Part shown: in pieces, positions 38,808-48,655 of the stretch
Numbering within the stretch: the stretch's first letter is position 1
Layout of the letters: every line of letters starts with the position of its first letter
NCBI RefSeq assembly: GCF_023630705.1
Contig: NZ_JALQEM010000019.1
Location: 62,001-126,000 of the forward strand
Source: Caballeronia sp. GAFFF1
GTDB taxonomy: Bacteria; Pseudomonadota; Gammaproteobacteria; Burkholderiales; Burkholderiaceae
Length of the DNA stretch: 64,000 nt
Direction: 5' to 3'
The notes under the pieces: model-generated
The model's database searches: none
What the model was told of the DNA's origin: nothing
Seen by the model: the letters and a program-made list of their open reading frames with translations, nothing else
Position numbers and translations under genes: made by a program

Positions 38808-40191
38808 CGGCCGGAGGACGCTCGATCATTGCGGTCAGCGCGGCAATCGACGCGCGTCCCTCCGACGGCGCGATGCCCGCAGCCGCCTGATGCAGCATCG
38901 AGCGCAGCGTTTGGGCGGCGCGTTCGGGGATGGAGGCGTCGAGGCCGCGGGCATCGCTGTCGGCCGCGCCTTCGCCGTGATGCGCGACGCGCCGCCAGGC
39001 GAGACCGAGCGTATCGGCGAGCAGCGAGACGTGCCCGAGCCCGAGCGCGCACGCGGCCGCGCCCAGCCGATGCGACGCGTTCGCCGCATGCAGCGCGGCG
39101 GCGGAATCGACGGTGCCCGTCTCGCTCGCCTGCGTGCCGCGCTCGACGAGCCCTTCGATCGACGCCTCGGCGCTTTGCAGAAAGTCTTCGTACGCGGCCG
39201 CGTTCACGCGCAGCACGCCGAGATCACGCGTGACGGCCTCGCGCGTGCTTTCTTCGCTCGCCTGCGCCGCGCCCTGCTCCCACGCGGCTTCGGATGCGGG
39301 CGTCGCCGCCACGTGCCACGCCACGGTCAGGCCGTAGTCGCGCAACACGTCGACGTGTTCGGCGTCTTCAGGCGTCGCGCCGTAGAGCGCGAAGTCGCGC
39401 CACAACAGCGCGAGCGTCGCGCGCACGAGCGAACGCGGCGCGTATGTCGACGCGTGCGCCTGATCCGCCAGCACGAGGTTGAAGCGCGCGTAGAGGCGCT
39501 TGGCGTCCGCGTAGCTGGAAAGATCCGCGTGACGGCCGGCCCGCTCGCGCAGCGCCCGCACCGTGGACGACGCGAGCCGCCAGAAATCGTACGGACCGGG
39601 GCCGGTGAGCTCGGCGAGACAGGCATCGAGCCGCGAGAAGGTTTCGTCGATGCCGGCTTGCGGCTGCTCGGCGCCCGCGCGCAGCAACGCGAGTAGCGCC
39701 GCCTCGTAGTGCGCCCGGACCCGCGCGAGCCTTTCCGGCGCCACGCCCCGCAGCGTCGACGGCGCAATGGCGCGTCCGGCGAGCGCGAGGTCGTCGTAGG
39801 AAACCGGCGCGATGCGCGTGTGCACGGCCAGAAGCGCGTGGAGCCCGCGATAGTGATCGAAGAGTTCGGTCGAGCAAGACAGTTCGCGCAGGTTGTGGCG
39901 CTCGACGGCCGAGCGGAACGCGGACATGGCGAGCGCGATGCGGTCGTGCGTGCCCTCCGATTCGTCGCCGAGCGGCGCGACGAGCGCAAGCGCTTCGGCG
40001 ATACGTTGCGCGGGCAGCCATCCGGCCGAATGCAGCGCAGCAATCGCGCGCTTCAGCGCAGGCGCGATCTCGCCCTGCCGCTGGAACGCGTGCATGGCGT
40101 CCGTGAGCGCCATTTCGGCGAGCCGGACTGAGCCGCCGCGCGGGTTCGGCAAGGCTTCGATCGGAACGGGAAGGTCGGGACGAGATGTCAT
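38797..40191 (-). CDS. Protein resembling the N-terminal region of PilL/ChpA, without kinase domains
   Basis: A 464-residue helical, Ala/Leu-rich protein with no enzyme domain. Several stretches recall the N-terminal part of the large PilL/ChpA chemosensory kinases: ERLARVRAHYEAALLALLRA, then YDFWRLASSTVRAL, then AKRLYARFNLVLADQAH. Near the C-terminus ANASHRLGAAACALGLGHVSLLAD looks like an Hpt helix, but with RLGA where HxLKG would carry the phospho-accepting pattern. CheA kinase, CheW and receiver domains are absent. It follows rubredoxin; in some relatives, as I recall, pilGHIJ-pilL lies beside rubredoxin. It may be a decayed or repurposed remnant. Homology is by eye only. Confidence 0.5.
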   Translation of the reverse strand: MTSRPDLPVPIEALPNPRGGSVRLAEMALTDAMHAFQRQGEIAPALKRAIAALHSAGWLPAQRIAEALALVAPLGDESEGTHDRIALAMSAFRSAVERHNLRELSCSTELFDHYRGLHALLAVHTRIAPVSYDDLALAGRAIAPSTLRGVAPERLARVRAHYEAALLALLRAGAEQPQAGIDETFSRLDACLAELTGPGPYDFWRLASSTVRALRERAGRHADLSSYADAKRLYARFNLVLADQAHASTYAPRSLVRATLALLWRDFALYGATPEDAEHVDVLRDYGLTVAWHVAATPASEAAWEQGAAQASEESTREAVTRDLGVLRVNAAAYEDFLQSAEASIEGLVERGTQASETGTVDSAAALHAANASHRLGAAACALGLGHVSLLADTLGLAWRRVAHHGEGAADSDARGLDASIPERAAQTLRSMLHQAAAGIAPSEGRASIAALTAMIERPPAVTR

Positions 40192-40406
40192 AACGGGCGC
40201 TCACAAGCCAGAAACGCGCGTGGCGACGCCGCCTCGACGCGCGGTTGAACTGCATTATCGACGAGCGCGGCGGTGAAGCGCCGCCGAGCCTGTCGTGCTC
40301 AAAGCGTATGCCTTTTACGAGCGCAGGCGGGAACGAATGTTCCTGCCGGATCGGCGCGGACGCGCGACCCAGCTCGCCTGCGACGCCTGCACGAAACGCA
40401 GGCCGC

Positions 40407-40444
40407 AAAAAACACGCGCCGCATGGCGTGAGCCATGCGGCGCG
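40407..40444 (-). terminator. Rho-independent terminator of rubredoxin
   Basis: A 13-bp perfect stem (40415-40427 with 40432-40444, loop of four) is followed on the minus strand by TGTTTTTT. It begins 15 bases past the rubredoxin stop. This is one of the strongest terminators in the window. Confidence 0.9.
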
Positions 40445-40458
40445 GTAGAGCATGCGGA

Positions 40459-40629
40459 TCAGATCTGGACCATCTCGAAATCTTCCTTGCGGGCTCCGCA
40501 CTCGGGACAGGTCCAGTTAATCGGAACGTCCTCCCAGCGCGTGCCCGGCGCGATGCCCTCTTCCGGCAATCCCGCCTCTTCGTCGTAGATCCAGCCGCAG
40601 ATCAGGCACATCCAGCTTCTGTATTCCAT
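40459..40629 (-). CDS. rubA: Rubredoxin
   Basis: A 56-residue iron protein. Two Cys pairs, MCLICGWIYDE and WTCPECGARKEDF, form the FeS4 site, and the middle GLPEEGIAPGTRWEDVP is typical. It is a small electron carrier; in related bacteria it serves oxidoreductases or oxidative stress defence. It is divergent from thiD (gap about 255 bases) and ends in a strong terminator, so it is probably monocistronic. Confidence 0.97.
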   Translation of the reverse strand: MEYRSWMCLICGWIYDEEAGLPEEGIAPGTRWEDVPINWTCPECGARKEDFEMVQI

Positions 40630-40884
40630 ACTTATGCCGCGTCGATTGGTCGATTGAAATTAGGCCATGATGGTACCGTGTTGCCGGGTGGATGCCTAGC
40701 AAGGCGCTGGCCCGACGTGCATCCCCAAATAGCGGGACGCGCACGCCGCCGCTTCGCAAAAAGGTGCGCAAAGACCGCAGACGGGCGGCAATAGGCCGCA
40801 TAATCGAACCGTGTCCGGGCGCGTACGCGTCTTTTTCGCGTTCGCTGCAACTGAATCGTCTCACTCGTGCAATTCAAACCAAAA

Positions 40885-41775
40885 ATGTCCGCTCTTGCCA
40901 TGACCGGCGACTCTCCACCGATCGTTCTGACCTTCGGGCTCTCGGACCCAACGGGCGGCTCCGGCCTGCAAGCCGATTTGCTGACGCTCGCCAGCATGGG
41001 CTGCCACAGCGCAACGGTTCTCACCGGCTACGCCGTGCGCGATTCAGCAACATGCGATGAAGTCAACGGCCTCGACCCCGACGCGGTCGCCGCTCAGGCG
41101 CGCATGTTGCTAGAGGACATGCCGATCGCCGCGTTCAAGATCGGCGCCGCCACGCGGGCGGAAGTGGTTTCCGCGATCGCGGAAGTGGTGTCCGACTACG
41201 ACGACGTTCCGCTGATCCTCGCGCCCGACTTCACGCTGGACGACGAACACGTGTTGTCCGCCGACGAGCTGCGCGAATCGCTCGCCGATCTGCTCGTGCC
41301 GCAGACGACCATGCTGATCGCGGATCACGCGACGCTTTTGCAGCTTGCGCAACCGGACAGCGACGCCGAAGCGCCGACGCTCGATTCCGCGATATCGCAC
41401 ATTCTCGCGCAGGGCTGCGAGTACGTGCTGGCGATGGAAACGGGCACGCATCGGCATGTGAACACGCTCTATAGCGAGGAAGGACAGGTGCGGCAGGACT
41501 TGTGGGACCGCGGGCTGCATCGCGTGATGGGGCTCACCGACACGCTCGGCGCCGCGGTTGCCGCGCTGCTCGCGAACGGTCAGGAGCCCGCCGAGGCCGC
41601 GCGCGAGGCGCAGGAATACGTGTTTCAGGCGGCGCGGGCCGCGTTTCGTCCGGGCATGGGCGCCTATCTGCCGGATCGCTTTTTCTGGGCGCGATCCAAC
41701 GACGCGGACGACGAAGCCGACGCCGCGTCCTTGCCGGACGATCCGGCCGGATTGCCCGGAGAAGCCCGGCATTAA
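40885..41775 (+). CDS. thiD: ThiD-like hydroxymethylpyrimidine (phosphate) kinase, divergent active site
   Basis: A 296-residue ribokinase-fold protein. The opening LTFGLSDPTGGSGLQADLLTLASMGCHSATVLTGYAVRD clearly aligns with ThiD, which normally reads AGSDSGGGAGIQADLKT. Near residue 218 the anion-hole/catalytic GTGC loop is replaced by TDTLGAAVAALL, so the catalytic Cys is missing. A polar acidic tail is extra. It may be a specialised or inactive paralogue. No TPP riboswitch is apparent upstream. A GTG at 40867 and an ATG at 40900 are alternative starts. Confidence 0.75.
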   Translation: MSALAMTGDSPPIVLTFGLSDPTGGSGLQADLLTLASMGCHSATVLTGYAVRDSATCDEVNGLDPDAVAAQARMLLEDMPIAAFKIGAATRAEVVSAIAEVVSDYDDVPLILAPDFTLDDEHVLSADELRESLADLLVPQTTMLIADHATLLQLAQPDSDAEAPTLDSAISHILAQGCEYVLAMETGTHRHVNTLYSEEGQVRQDLWDRGLHRVMGLTDTLGAAVAALLANGQEPAEAAREAQEYVFQAARAAFRPGMGAYLPDRFFWARSNDADDEADAASLPDDPAGLPGEARH

Positions 41776-41857
41776 ACGAAATCGGGCACCGACGATGCAG
41801 TGAACGAAGCGACACGAACGGAGTTCGGAGACCAACGAAGGGAGGCTTTGCGAGCGC

Positions 41858-42640
41858 ATGCCGTATCGACTGCCCCATCTGCACAAGCCCGGCCCGCAAG
41901 GCGCCATCCGCGTCGGCTGCGCGGGCTGGGCGCTTTCGAGCTCGGTCCAGTCGAGCTTTCCCGACGAAGGCACGCATCTCGAACGCTACGCGCGCGTGCT
42001 GACGTGCGTCGAAATCAACTCGAGCTTCTATAAGCCGCATCGCGAGCAGACTTACGAAAAGTGGGCGCAGAGCGTGCCCGACTCGTTCCGCTTCTCGGTG
42101 AAGCTGCCCAAGGCGATCACGCACGACGCGCGGCTCGCGGACACGAACGCCCTCATCGACGAATTCCTGGCCGCCGCCGGCAAGCTGGGCGACAAGCTCG
42201 GCTGCTGGCTCGCGCAACTGCCGCCAAGCCTCGCGTTCGACCGCGATCTGGCCGATGCCTTCTTCAAGGCGTTGCGCGAGCGCACGAAGCTGCCGGTCGC
42301 GTGCGAGGCGCGCCATCCGAGCTGGTTCACCAAAGAGGCCGCGGCGCTTCTGAAGGCGCATCACATCGCGTATGTGGACGCCGATCCGATTCCCGACGAC
42401 TGCGAAATCAAGCATCGAGCGGACACATCGCTCGTCTACGTGCGGCTGCACGGCTCGCCGGATCTCTACAAGTCTTCGTACGACTTCCCGTATCTCGACG
42501 ATCTCGCGCGCACGCTGCAAGCCCGCGCGAAAAAGACGCCCGAGGTGTGGTGCATCTTCGACAACACGACGCTCGGCCACGCGCAGCCCAACGCGCTGCA
42601 CGTGATGGAGCGCCTGCATCTTCATCATCGGAAGGCGTAG
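41858..42640 (+). CDS. DUF72 family protein (YecE-like)
   Basis: A 260-residue TIM-barrel-like protein. IRVGCAGWALSS near the start, CVEINSSFYKPHREQTYEKWAQSVPDSFRFSVKLPKAITHD, LAQLPPSLAFD, and VYVRLHGSPDLYKSSY are the usual DUF72 signatures. The biochemical function of the family is unknown. It begins 82 bases after thiD and may be transcribed with it and with the next gene. Confidence 0.88.
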   Translation: MPYRLPHLHKPGPQGAIRVGCAGWALSSSVQSSFPDEGTHLERYARVLTCVEINSSFYKPHREQTYEKWAQSVPDSFRFSVKLPKAITHDARLADTNALIDEFLAAAGKLGDKLGCWLAQLPPSLAFDRDLADAFFKALRERTKLPVACEARHPSWFTKEAAALLKAHHIAYVDADPIPDDCEIKHRADTSLVYVRLHGSPDLYKSSYDFPYLDDLARTLQARAKKTPEVWCIFDNTTLGHAQPNALHVMERLHLHHRKA

Positions 42641-42683
42641 TGCCTTTCCGCTTCTATTCGCTGCTTCCGAAGGAGATTCGCTG

Positions 42684-43112
42684 ATGCACAAGCCGGCACT
42701 ACGCTTCGCTCGCCTGATTCGAGCCATGATGCTCGCCACGATTGTCTCGGCGGCGCTGCCCGTCCATGCGCAGGACGCATCGGCGCCGCCGGCCACGCCT
42801 GCAGGCGACGGCACGTTCCTGCTGACTATCTTCCTCAAGCACGACGAGTCCAAGCCGTTGCCGAAGATCAACCAGCAATTGAAGGAACAAGGCTACTTCA
42901 AGACGTTTCCGCCGCCAGGCGTGGAAGTAGTGTCGTGGTACGTGATGATGGGCATCGGGCAAGTGGTGACCTTGCGCGTTCCAGCGGACAGGTTGCGGGA
43001 AGTGAATCGCGCGATCGAGACGACCGCGTGGGGCGGATATCACACGGAGTTCTACCCGACGTACGACTACAAAGCCGCCGCACAGAAGCTGCGCGACGAG
43101 ATGAACAAGTAG
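42684..43112 (+). CDS. Exported hypothetical protein (142 aa)
   Basis: The first 30 residues form a Sec signal peptide (basic start, hydrophobic core, cleavage after VHAQ or HA). The mature part has a compact alpha/beta look: FLLTIFLKHDESKPL, NQQLKEQGYFKTFPPPGVEVVSWYVMMGIGQVVTLRVPADRLREVNRAIE, suggesting a small ferredoxin-like fold. I do not recognise a named family. AAGGAGATT gives a good ribosome-binding site. A terminator follows the stop by 16 bases. Confidence 0.78.
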   Translation: MHKPALRFARLIRAMMLATIVSAALPVHAQDASAPPATPAGDGTFLLTIFLKHDESKPLPKINQQLKEQGYFKTFPPPGVEVVSWYVMMGIGQVVTLRVPADRLREVNRAIETTAWGGYHTEFYPTYDYKAAAQKLRDEMNK

Positions 43113-43128
43113 CTTTTAGATGGACGAA

Positions 43129-43156
43129 AAAAAACCTGCATCGCTGCAGGTTTTTT
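43129..43156. terminator. Bidirectional Rho-independent terminator
   Basis: AAAAAACCTGCA and TGCAGGTTTTTT pair around a TCGC loop. The A run on one side and T run on the other make it an efficient terminator for both the exported-protein gene (plus) and groEL (minus). Confidence 0.92.
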
Positions 43157-43165
43157 CTTTGGCAC

Positions 43166-43193
43166 GGCGCGAGCCTCTTTCGAGGCCCGCGCC
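43166..43193. repeat. Second hairpin downstream of groEL
   Basis: A 12-bp stem with one mismatch (43166-43177 with 43182-43193) lies between the groEL stop and the T-rich terminator. It may add to termination or protect the groEL 3' end. Confidence 0.5.
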
Positions 43194-43216
43194 GATGTAA
43201 TCGGGCCGAAGCCGTC

Positions 43217-44878
<1,662 letters not shown>

Positions 44879-44935
44879 TCAGTGTGCCGGCTCGCCGCCC
44901 TTTGAGGCGCGAAGCCCGGCTTACAGGAAGAATGC

Positions 44936-45229
44936 TTACTTGTTGACCAGAACGGCCATGATGTCTTCTTCGCGCATGACGAGCAGTTCCTGCCCGTCGA
45001 CCTTGACGGTCTGGCCGGCGTATTTGCCGAAGAGCACGCGGTCGCCCACCTTCACGTCGAGGGCGTTTTGCGTGCCCTTGTCATCGCGCTTGCCCGGGCC
45101 GACGGCCAGGACTTCGCCTTGATCCGGCTTTTCTGCCGCTGCTTCCGGGATCACGATGCCCGATGCGGTCTTGGTTTCCTGGTCCAGACGTTTGACGATG
45201 ACGCGATCGTGCAAAGGACGAAGGTTCAT
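44936..45229 (-). CDS. groS: 10 kDa co-chaperonin GroES
   Basis: A 97-residue co-chaperonin. [18 protein letters not shown] and [26 protein letters not shown] contain the mobile loop that binds GroEL. The start at 45229 has a GAGGAG site; two more in-frame codons upstream are unlikely to be used. First gene of the groES-groEL operon. Confidence 0.98.
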   Translation of the reverse strand: MNLRPLHDRVIVKRLDQETKTASGIVIPEAAAEKPDQGEVLAVGPGKRDDKGTQNALDVKVGDRVLFGKYAGQTVKVDGQELLVMREEDIMAVLVNK

Positions 45230-45307
45230 ACACACTCCTCTCTTGAATGAGACTGAAAACGCGGGAAAGCCCGTCTTTTGGGCGGAGCCCGCCGGACGGA
45301 AATCTTG

Positions 45308-45334
45308 TTAGCACTCTCGTGCAGTGAGTGCCAA
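45308..45334 (-). promoter_or_regulatory. CIRCE operator (HrcA site)
   Basis: On the plus strand TTAGCACTC, nine bases, then GAGTGCCAA. This matches the CIRCE consensus TTAGCACTC-N9-GAGTGCTAA with one mismatch. It begins at the last base of the groE -10 box and covers the start point, 79 bases before groS. HrcA repression with heat-induced release is expected. Confidence 0.95.
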
Positions 45335-45362
45335 TTATATGGACCGGATTTGACAATTTCAA
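45334..45362 (-). promoter_or_regulatory. groES-groEL promoter
   Basis: On the minus strand TTGAAA (45362-45357), a 17-base spacer and TATAAT (45339-45334) make a near-consensus sigma-70 promoter directly followed by CIRCE. Confidence 0.85.
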
Positions 45363-45514
45363 GGAGGGAGACGGTTATCTCCGGGCCAGCGGTAACTATC
45401 TTGCAAGCTCAACGAGCAGGCCGAACACGCGGCGCAGACGCCGATTTGACCATGAACGTAATTCAACGCTGCGACGAGGGGCGCGTTATTCGTTGGCCGA
45501 TCGCATCTCAATCG

Positions 45515-45543
45515 TTGACTACCCCTTGAAACCAGCCTATAAC
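45515..45543 (+). promoter_or_regulatory. Promoter of the ribbon-helix-helix gene
   Basis: TTGACT at 45515-45520, a 17-base spacer and TATAAC at 45538-45543 form a strong sigma-70 promoter, 35 bases before the regulator's ATG. Confidence 0.75.
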
Positions 45544-45558
45544 CATCCACGTAGATGG
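45543..45558. promoter_or_regulatory. Palindrome at the transcription start, candidate autoregulatory operator
   Basis: CCATCCACGTAGATGG is a 16-bp imperfect palindrome (14 of 16 positions symmetrical, ACGT centre). It sits exactly where transcription from the upstream promoter would begin and just before a predicted DNA-binding protein gene. Binding by that protein is inference. Confidence 0.5.
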
Positions 45559-45578
45559 CTAGAGGATGGAATACGACT

Positions 45579-46001
45579 ATGGCGATACAACTCCCGGATC
45601 CCACCCGCCCCAAAAGCGGCGACACCGAAAAAATCACAATCAACCTCGGCCCGGTCGACCTCGGCCAGATCGACCTGCTTGTGGAAGAAGGCTTTTACTC
45701 CAACCGCACGGACCTGATCCGCACAGCCATCCGCAACCAGCTCGCGGTGCACGCGTCCGTCGTCAGGGAAACGGCGACCCGGCGTGCGCTCGTGCTCGGG
45801 CTTCAATATTTCTCCAGACAGGACCTGGAAGCGGTGCGCGCAGCCAACGAGCGGCTGAAGATTCAGGTGCTCGGCCTCGCGAGCATTGCCGCCGACGTTT
45901 CACCCGAACTCGCGCTTGCCACCATCGAATCGATTCTGGTTCGAGGTGCCCTCCACGCATCGCCGGCCGTCAAGGCCGCGCTTGCAGACCGGATCCGCTG
46001 A
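45579..46001 (+). CDS. Ribbon-helix-helix (CopG-like) transcriptional regulator
   Basis: A 140-residue protein. Residues about 17-55 (EKITINLGPVDLGQIDLLVEEGFYSNRTDLIRTAIRNQL) show the beta-strand, helix, helix pattern of RHH DNA-binding proteins. A helical C-terminal part follows, possibly for oligomerisation. The ATG at 45579 is preceded by AGAGGA; one at 45555 would fall within the palindrome. It lies 39 bases before the esterase gene and is probably its operon partner and regulator. Confidence 0.75.
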   Translation: MAIQLPDPTRPKSGDTEKITINLGPVDLGQIDLLVEEGFYSNRTDLIRTAIRNQLAVHASVVRETATRRALVLGLQYFSRQDLEAVRAANERLKIQVLGLASIAADVSPELALATIESILVRGALHASPAVKAALADRIR

Positions 46002-46040
46002 TTGCGGCTCGACCGCTGCGCTTCCGAAACTGGATAAAAC

Positions 46041-47084
46041 ATGAAACTGAACGAAGGTTTTCTCGACTCGATGAAAGAGGCTTTTCAACTCTTTCAGAAC
46101 GGCAATAACGACGCAGCCACTGAAATCGTCAAGCGCGCGATGCGCGCGGACGCTGCCCACGCAGAGCCTGTTCCGCCCGAATCTCGCGCGTCGCGCCTCA
46201 CCGAGCTCTTCAAGACGCCCGCGCGCGCCGAACCGCAGCCCGAAGTGGAAGATCGCGGGCACTTCAGCACGCGCCGCTACGCGAATGCCGCCGGTCAGCG
46301 CGACTACAAACTGTATGTGCCGAGCGGTTATCGCAACGAGCCGTTGCCGCTCGTCGTGATGCTGCACGGCTGCACGCAGAACGCCGACGATTTCGCGACC
46401 GGCACGCAAATGAACGCGCTCGCCGAGCGGCAGCCGTGCATCGTCGCGTATCCGATTCAGCCGCAAAGCGCGAACGCATCGAAATGCTGGAACTGGTTCA
46501 AGCCGTCCGACCAGCAGCGAGACGCGGGCGAGCCTTCGCTGATAGCCGGCATCACGCGCGAAATCATGGCCACTCACAACGTGGATCCGAAGCGCGTCTA
46601 CGTCGCCGGTTTGTCGGCGGGCGGCGCGATGGCAGCGATCTTGGCGCAACGCTATCCCGATTTGTACGTCGCTGCGGGCATTCACTCAGGACTGCCGGCG
46701 GGACGCGCGCACGATCTGCCGTCCGCACTTGCCCTCATGCGCGGCGGCGAAGGTAGAGCTGCGGCGTCGGGCGCGCCGCGTTGCCCGCTGATTGTCTTTC
46801 ACGGCGATGCGGATGCCACCGTCCATCACGTCAACGCGCGCAGAGTCCTCGAAGGCTTCCGCGCAAGCGGGCCTGAGCGGCGCGTATCCGGCCCGTCGGC
46901 CACTCGCCAGCATTCAGTGCAGCAGTTCGTATCGCCCGATGGCGTGCCCGCAGAACTATGGACGCTTCACGGCGCACCGCACGCGTGGTCCGGCGGGAGC
47001 GCGCGCGGTACTTACACCGACCCGAGCGGGCCGGACGCCAGCGCGGAGATGCTGCGCTTCTTTTTTGCGCATCCCAGGGACTAG
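46041..47084 (+). CDS. PHB depolymerase-family esterase
   Basis: A 347-residue alpha/beta hydrolase of the esterase_phb/LpqC type. The oxyanion LVVMLHGCTQNADDFA, nucleophile elbow GLSAGGAM, acid region VFHGDADATVH and final His in HGAPHAWSGG make a complete catalytic set. No signal peptide is visible, so it may act inside the cell. The first 60 residues form a helical extension (MKEAFQLFQNGNNDAATEIVKRAM) outside the hydrolase fold that could bind a partner or granule. Possible substrates are polyhydroxyalkanoate oligomers or feruloyl-type esters. It is preceded by an RHH regulator. Confidence 0.82.
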   Translation: MKLNEGFLDSMKEAFQLFQNGNNDAATEIVKRAMRADAAHAEPVPPESRASRLTELFKTPARAEPQPEVEDRGHFSTRRYANAAGQRDYKLYVPSGYRNEPLPLVVMLHGCTQNADDFATGTQMNALAERQPCIVAYPIQPQSANASKCWNWFKPSDQQRDAGEPSLIAGITREIMATHNVDPKRVYVAGLSAGGAMAAILAQRYPDLYVAAGIHSGLPAGRAHDLPSALALMRGGEGRAAASGAPRCPLIVFHGDADATVHHVNARRVLEGFRASGPERRVSGPSATRQHSVQQFVSPDGVPAELWTLHGAPHAWSGGSARGTYTDPSGPDASAEMLRFFFAHPRD

Positions 47085-47357
47085 CGGTTCTCATCGCGGC
47101 GACTGTACAGAACAAATGAGCAAAAGCCCGGCGTCGCACGCGCCCGGTGGAACTTTGCGGCGTCCCATACGGCCCACTGAACCAGTTAATCAATCTCTCG
47201 GAACGATTGAATCGATTAATGCTGGTTCATCAATGGTCCCTTCTTCGAATCAGGGTTTATACCTAGACACGAGAGACTTACACTCCTTTTCAACGACAAC
47301 GCACTGCGAGCCCCAGGCTCCTGCGGCGTCCCGCTCAACGAGATACGGAGGTTCATC

Positions 47358-47675
47358 ATGTTCAAGTCAATCGTTCCCGCCATCGTTATCGCTTCCGCAC
47401 TGGCTGCCCCGGCGTTCGCCCACGCGGGCGAAAACGGCGCCCTGACCCGCGCCGAAGTGAAGGCGCAACTGGTCGAACTGCAGCGCGCCGGTTACAACCC
47501 GGCCAGCGACCGGACGACCTACCCGGCCGCCATCCAGGCGGCGGAAGCCCGCATTCACGAGACGCAAGGCGTCGCCACGACCTCGCTCGGCGGCTCGGCC
47601 GACGGCGCGTCGGCGTCCGGTCGCGCGAATCGCCCGGCTGGCGACGTCAACGCGGTCGACTTCAATCGTCCGTAA
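47358..47675 (+). CDS. DUF4148 exported protein
   Basis: A 105-residue protein with a signal peptide (MFKSIVPAIVIASALAAPAFAHA). The mature part has the DUF4148 pattern LTRAEVKAQLVELQRAGYNPASDRTTYPAAIQAAEARI, common in many copies in Burkholderiaceae. It probably resides in the periplasm; function unknown. A GGAGG site lies just upstream of the start. The preceding 273-base gap has no gene and should hold its promoter. Confidence 0.9.
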   Translation: MFKSIVPAIVIASALAAPAFAHAGENGALTRAEVKAQLVELQRAGYNPASDRTTYPAAIQAAEARIHETQGVATTSLGGSADGASASGRANRPAGDVNAVDFNRP

Positions 47676-47694
47676 GCCGTATTGACCGATGCGA

Positions 47695-47719
47695 AGCCCG
47701 GCCCCGCGCCGGGCTTTTT
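47695..47719 (+). terminator. Rho-independent terminator of the DUF4148 gene
   Basis: AGCCCGGC and GCCGGGCT form an 8-bp stem with a 5-base loop, followed by a T run, 20 bases after the stop. Confidence 0.85.
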
Positions 47720-47887
47720 CGCGTTCGCGTCCTTGTTTCGTGACCGCCGGGACGTGCGCCTTACGACGGTCATCTCGCTGTAAACCTCGGATTTTTCGAC
47801 GGTTTTGGATTCCGCTTTTTCATCGGAGGCTCAGAGCGCACTAAAATGTGTGTCTGCTTGTCACACGTTTCGTTTCTGCCGCCTGCC

Positions 47888-48655
47888 ATGCCTATCCCCT
47901 CGTCGCTGCGCCTCGCTTTCGTTTCACTCGGTTTTTTCGCGCTCGCTGCCTGCGGTGGCCGCACCGCCACCACGCCCAGCTATCAGCAGGAGTTGTTCAA
48001 CACCGGCGCGAGCCCCTACGCGCACAACTTCGACGCCACTGTGAAGGAGACGTGCGAGGCCGCGCGCCGCGCGTTGCTGTCGCAAGGCTTTCTCACGACG
48101 ATGGCGCAGACCGACGGCGTCGACGCCACGAAAAACTTCCAGCCGTCCGCCGAGACGCACGTCGTCGTGTCGTTCCATGTCGTCTGCACGCCCGGCGAGA
48201 ACGCGACGAACCAGAGCATCGCCTATGTGAACGCCGTGCAGGACGGCTACGCGCTCAAGAAGAGCGATACGTCCGCGAGCGTGGGCCTGAGCGTGCTCGG
48301 CTCGCTCTCGCTGCCAATCCGCTCGAATAGCGACGCGATGGTCAAGATCTCGAGCGAAACCGTGCCGGCCGGCAAGTTTTATGACCGCTTCTTCGGCCTG
48401 ATGGGCCACTATCTGACGACCGTGCCGCGCAGCTCGCCCATTGCATCCGATGATGTCGAGAGCAAGCCGCTCGCGCCCTCGCTGATCGTCAGTTCGCCGG
48501 AGTTGACGCCGACGCCGATCGTCGTGCAGGCGCCCGCTGCGGCCGCGACCGCCATTCAGACGCCGGAGGCCGCGGCGGTCACCAAGCAGGAAGCGCAGGC
48601 TGCCGCCACTACTGTGACGGCATCGGCGCCGGTTGCGGCGTCGGCGGTGAATTGA
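47888..48655 (+). CDS. DUF2242 lipoprotein
   Basis: A 255-residue predicted lipoprotein. The start at 47888 gives a signal ending in the lipobox LAAC (Cys at about 22). The core, with YAHNFDATVKETCEAARRALLSQGFLTT and GFxxxxGxYL-like FFGLMGHYLTTV, matches DUF2242. The last 60 residues are a low-complexity Ala/Thr/Pro linker, possibly spanning the cell wall. Function unknown. Confidence 0.82.
   Translation: MPIPSSLRLAFVSLGFFALAACGGRTATTPSYQQELFNTGASPYAHNFDATVKETCEAARRALLSQGFLTTMAQTDGVDATKNFQPSAETHVVVSFHVVCTPGENATNQSIAYVNAVQDGYALKKSDTSASVGLSVLGSLSLPIRSNSDAMVKISSETVPAGKFYDRFFGLMGHYLTTVPRSSPIASDDVESKPLAPSLIVSSPELTPTPIVVQAPAAAATAIQTPEAAAVTKQEAQAAATTVTASAPVAASAVN

Noticed and set aside
40630..40884. 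Possible TPP riboswitch in front of the thiD-like gene.
   Set aside because: I could not find the conserved CUGAGA or ACCUGA elements or a matching fold.
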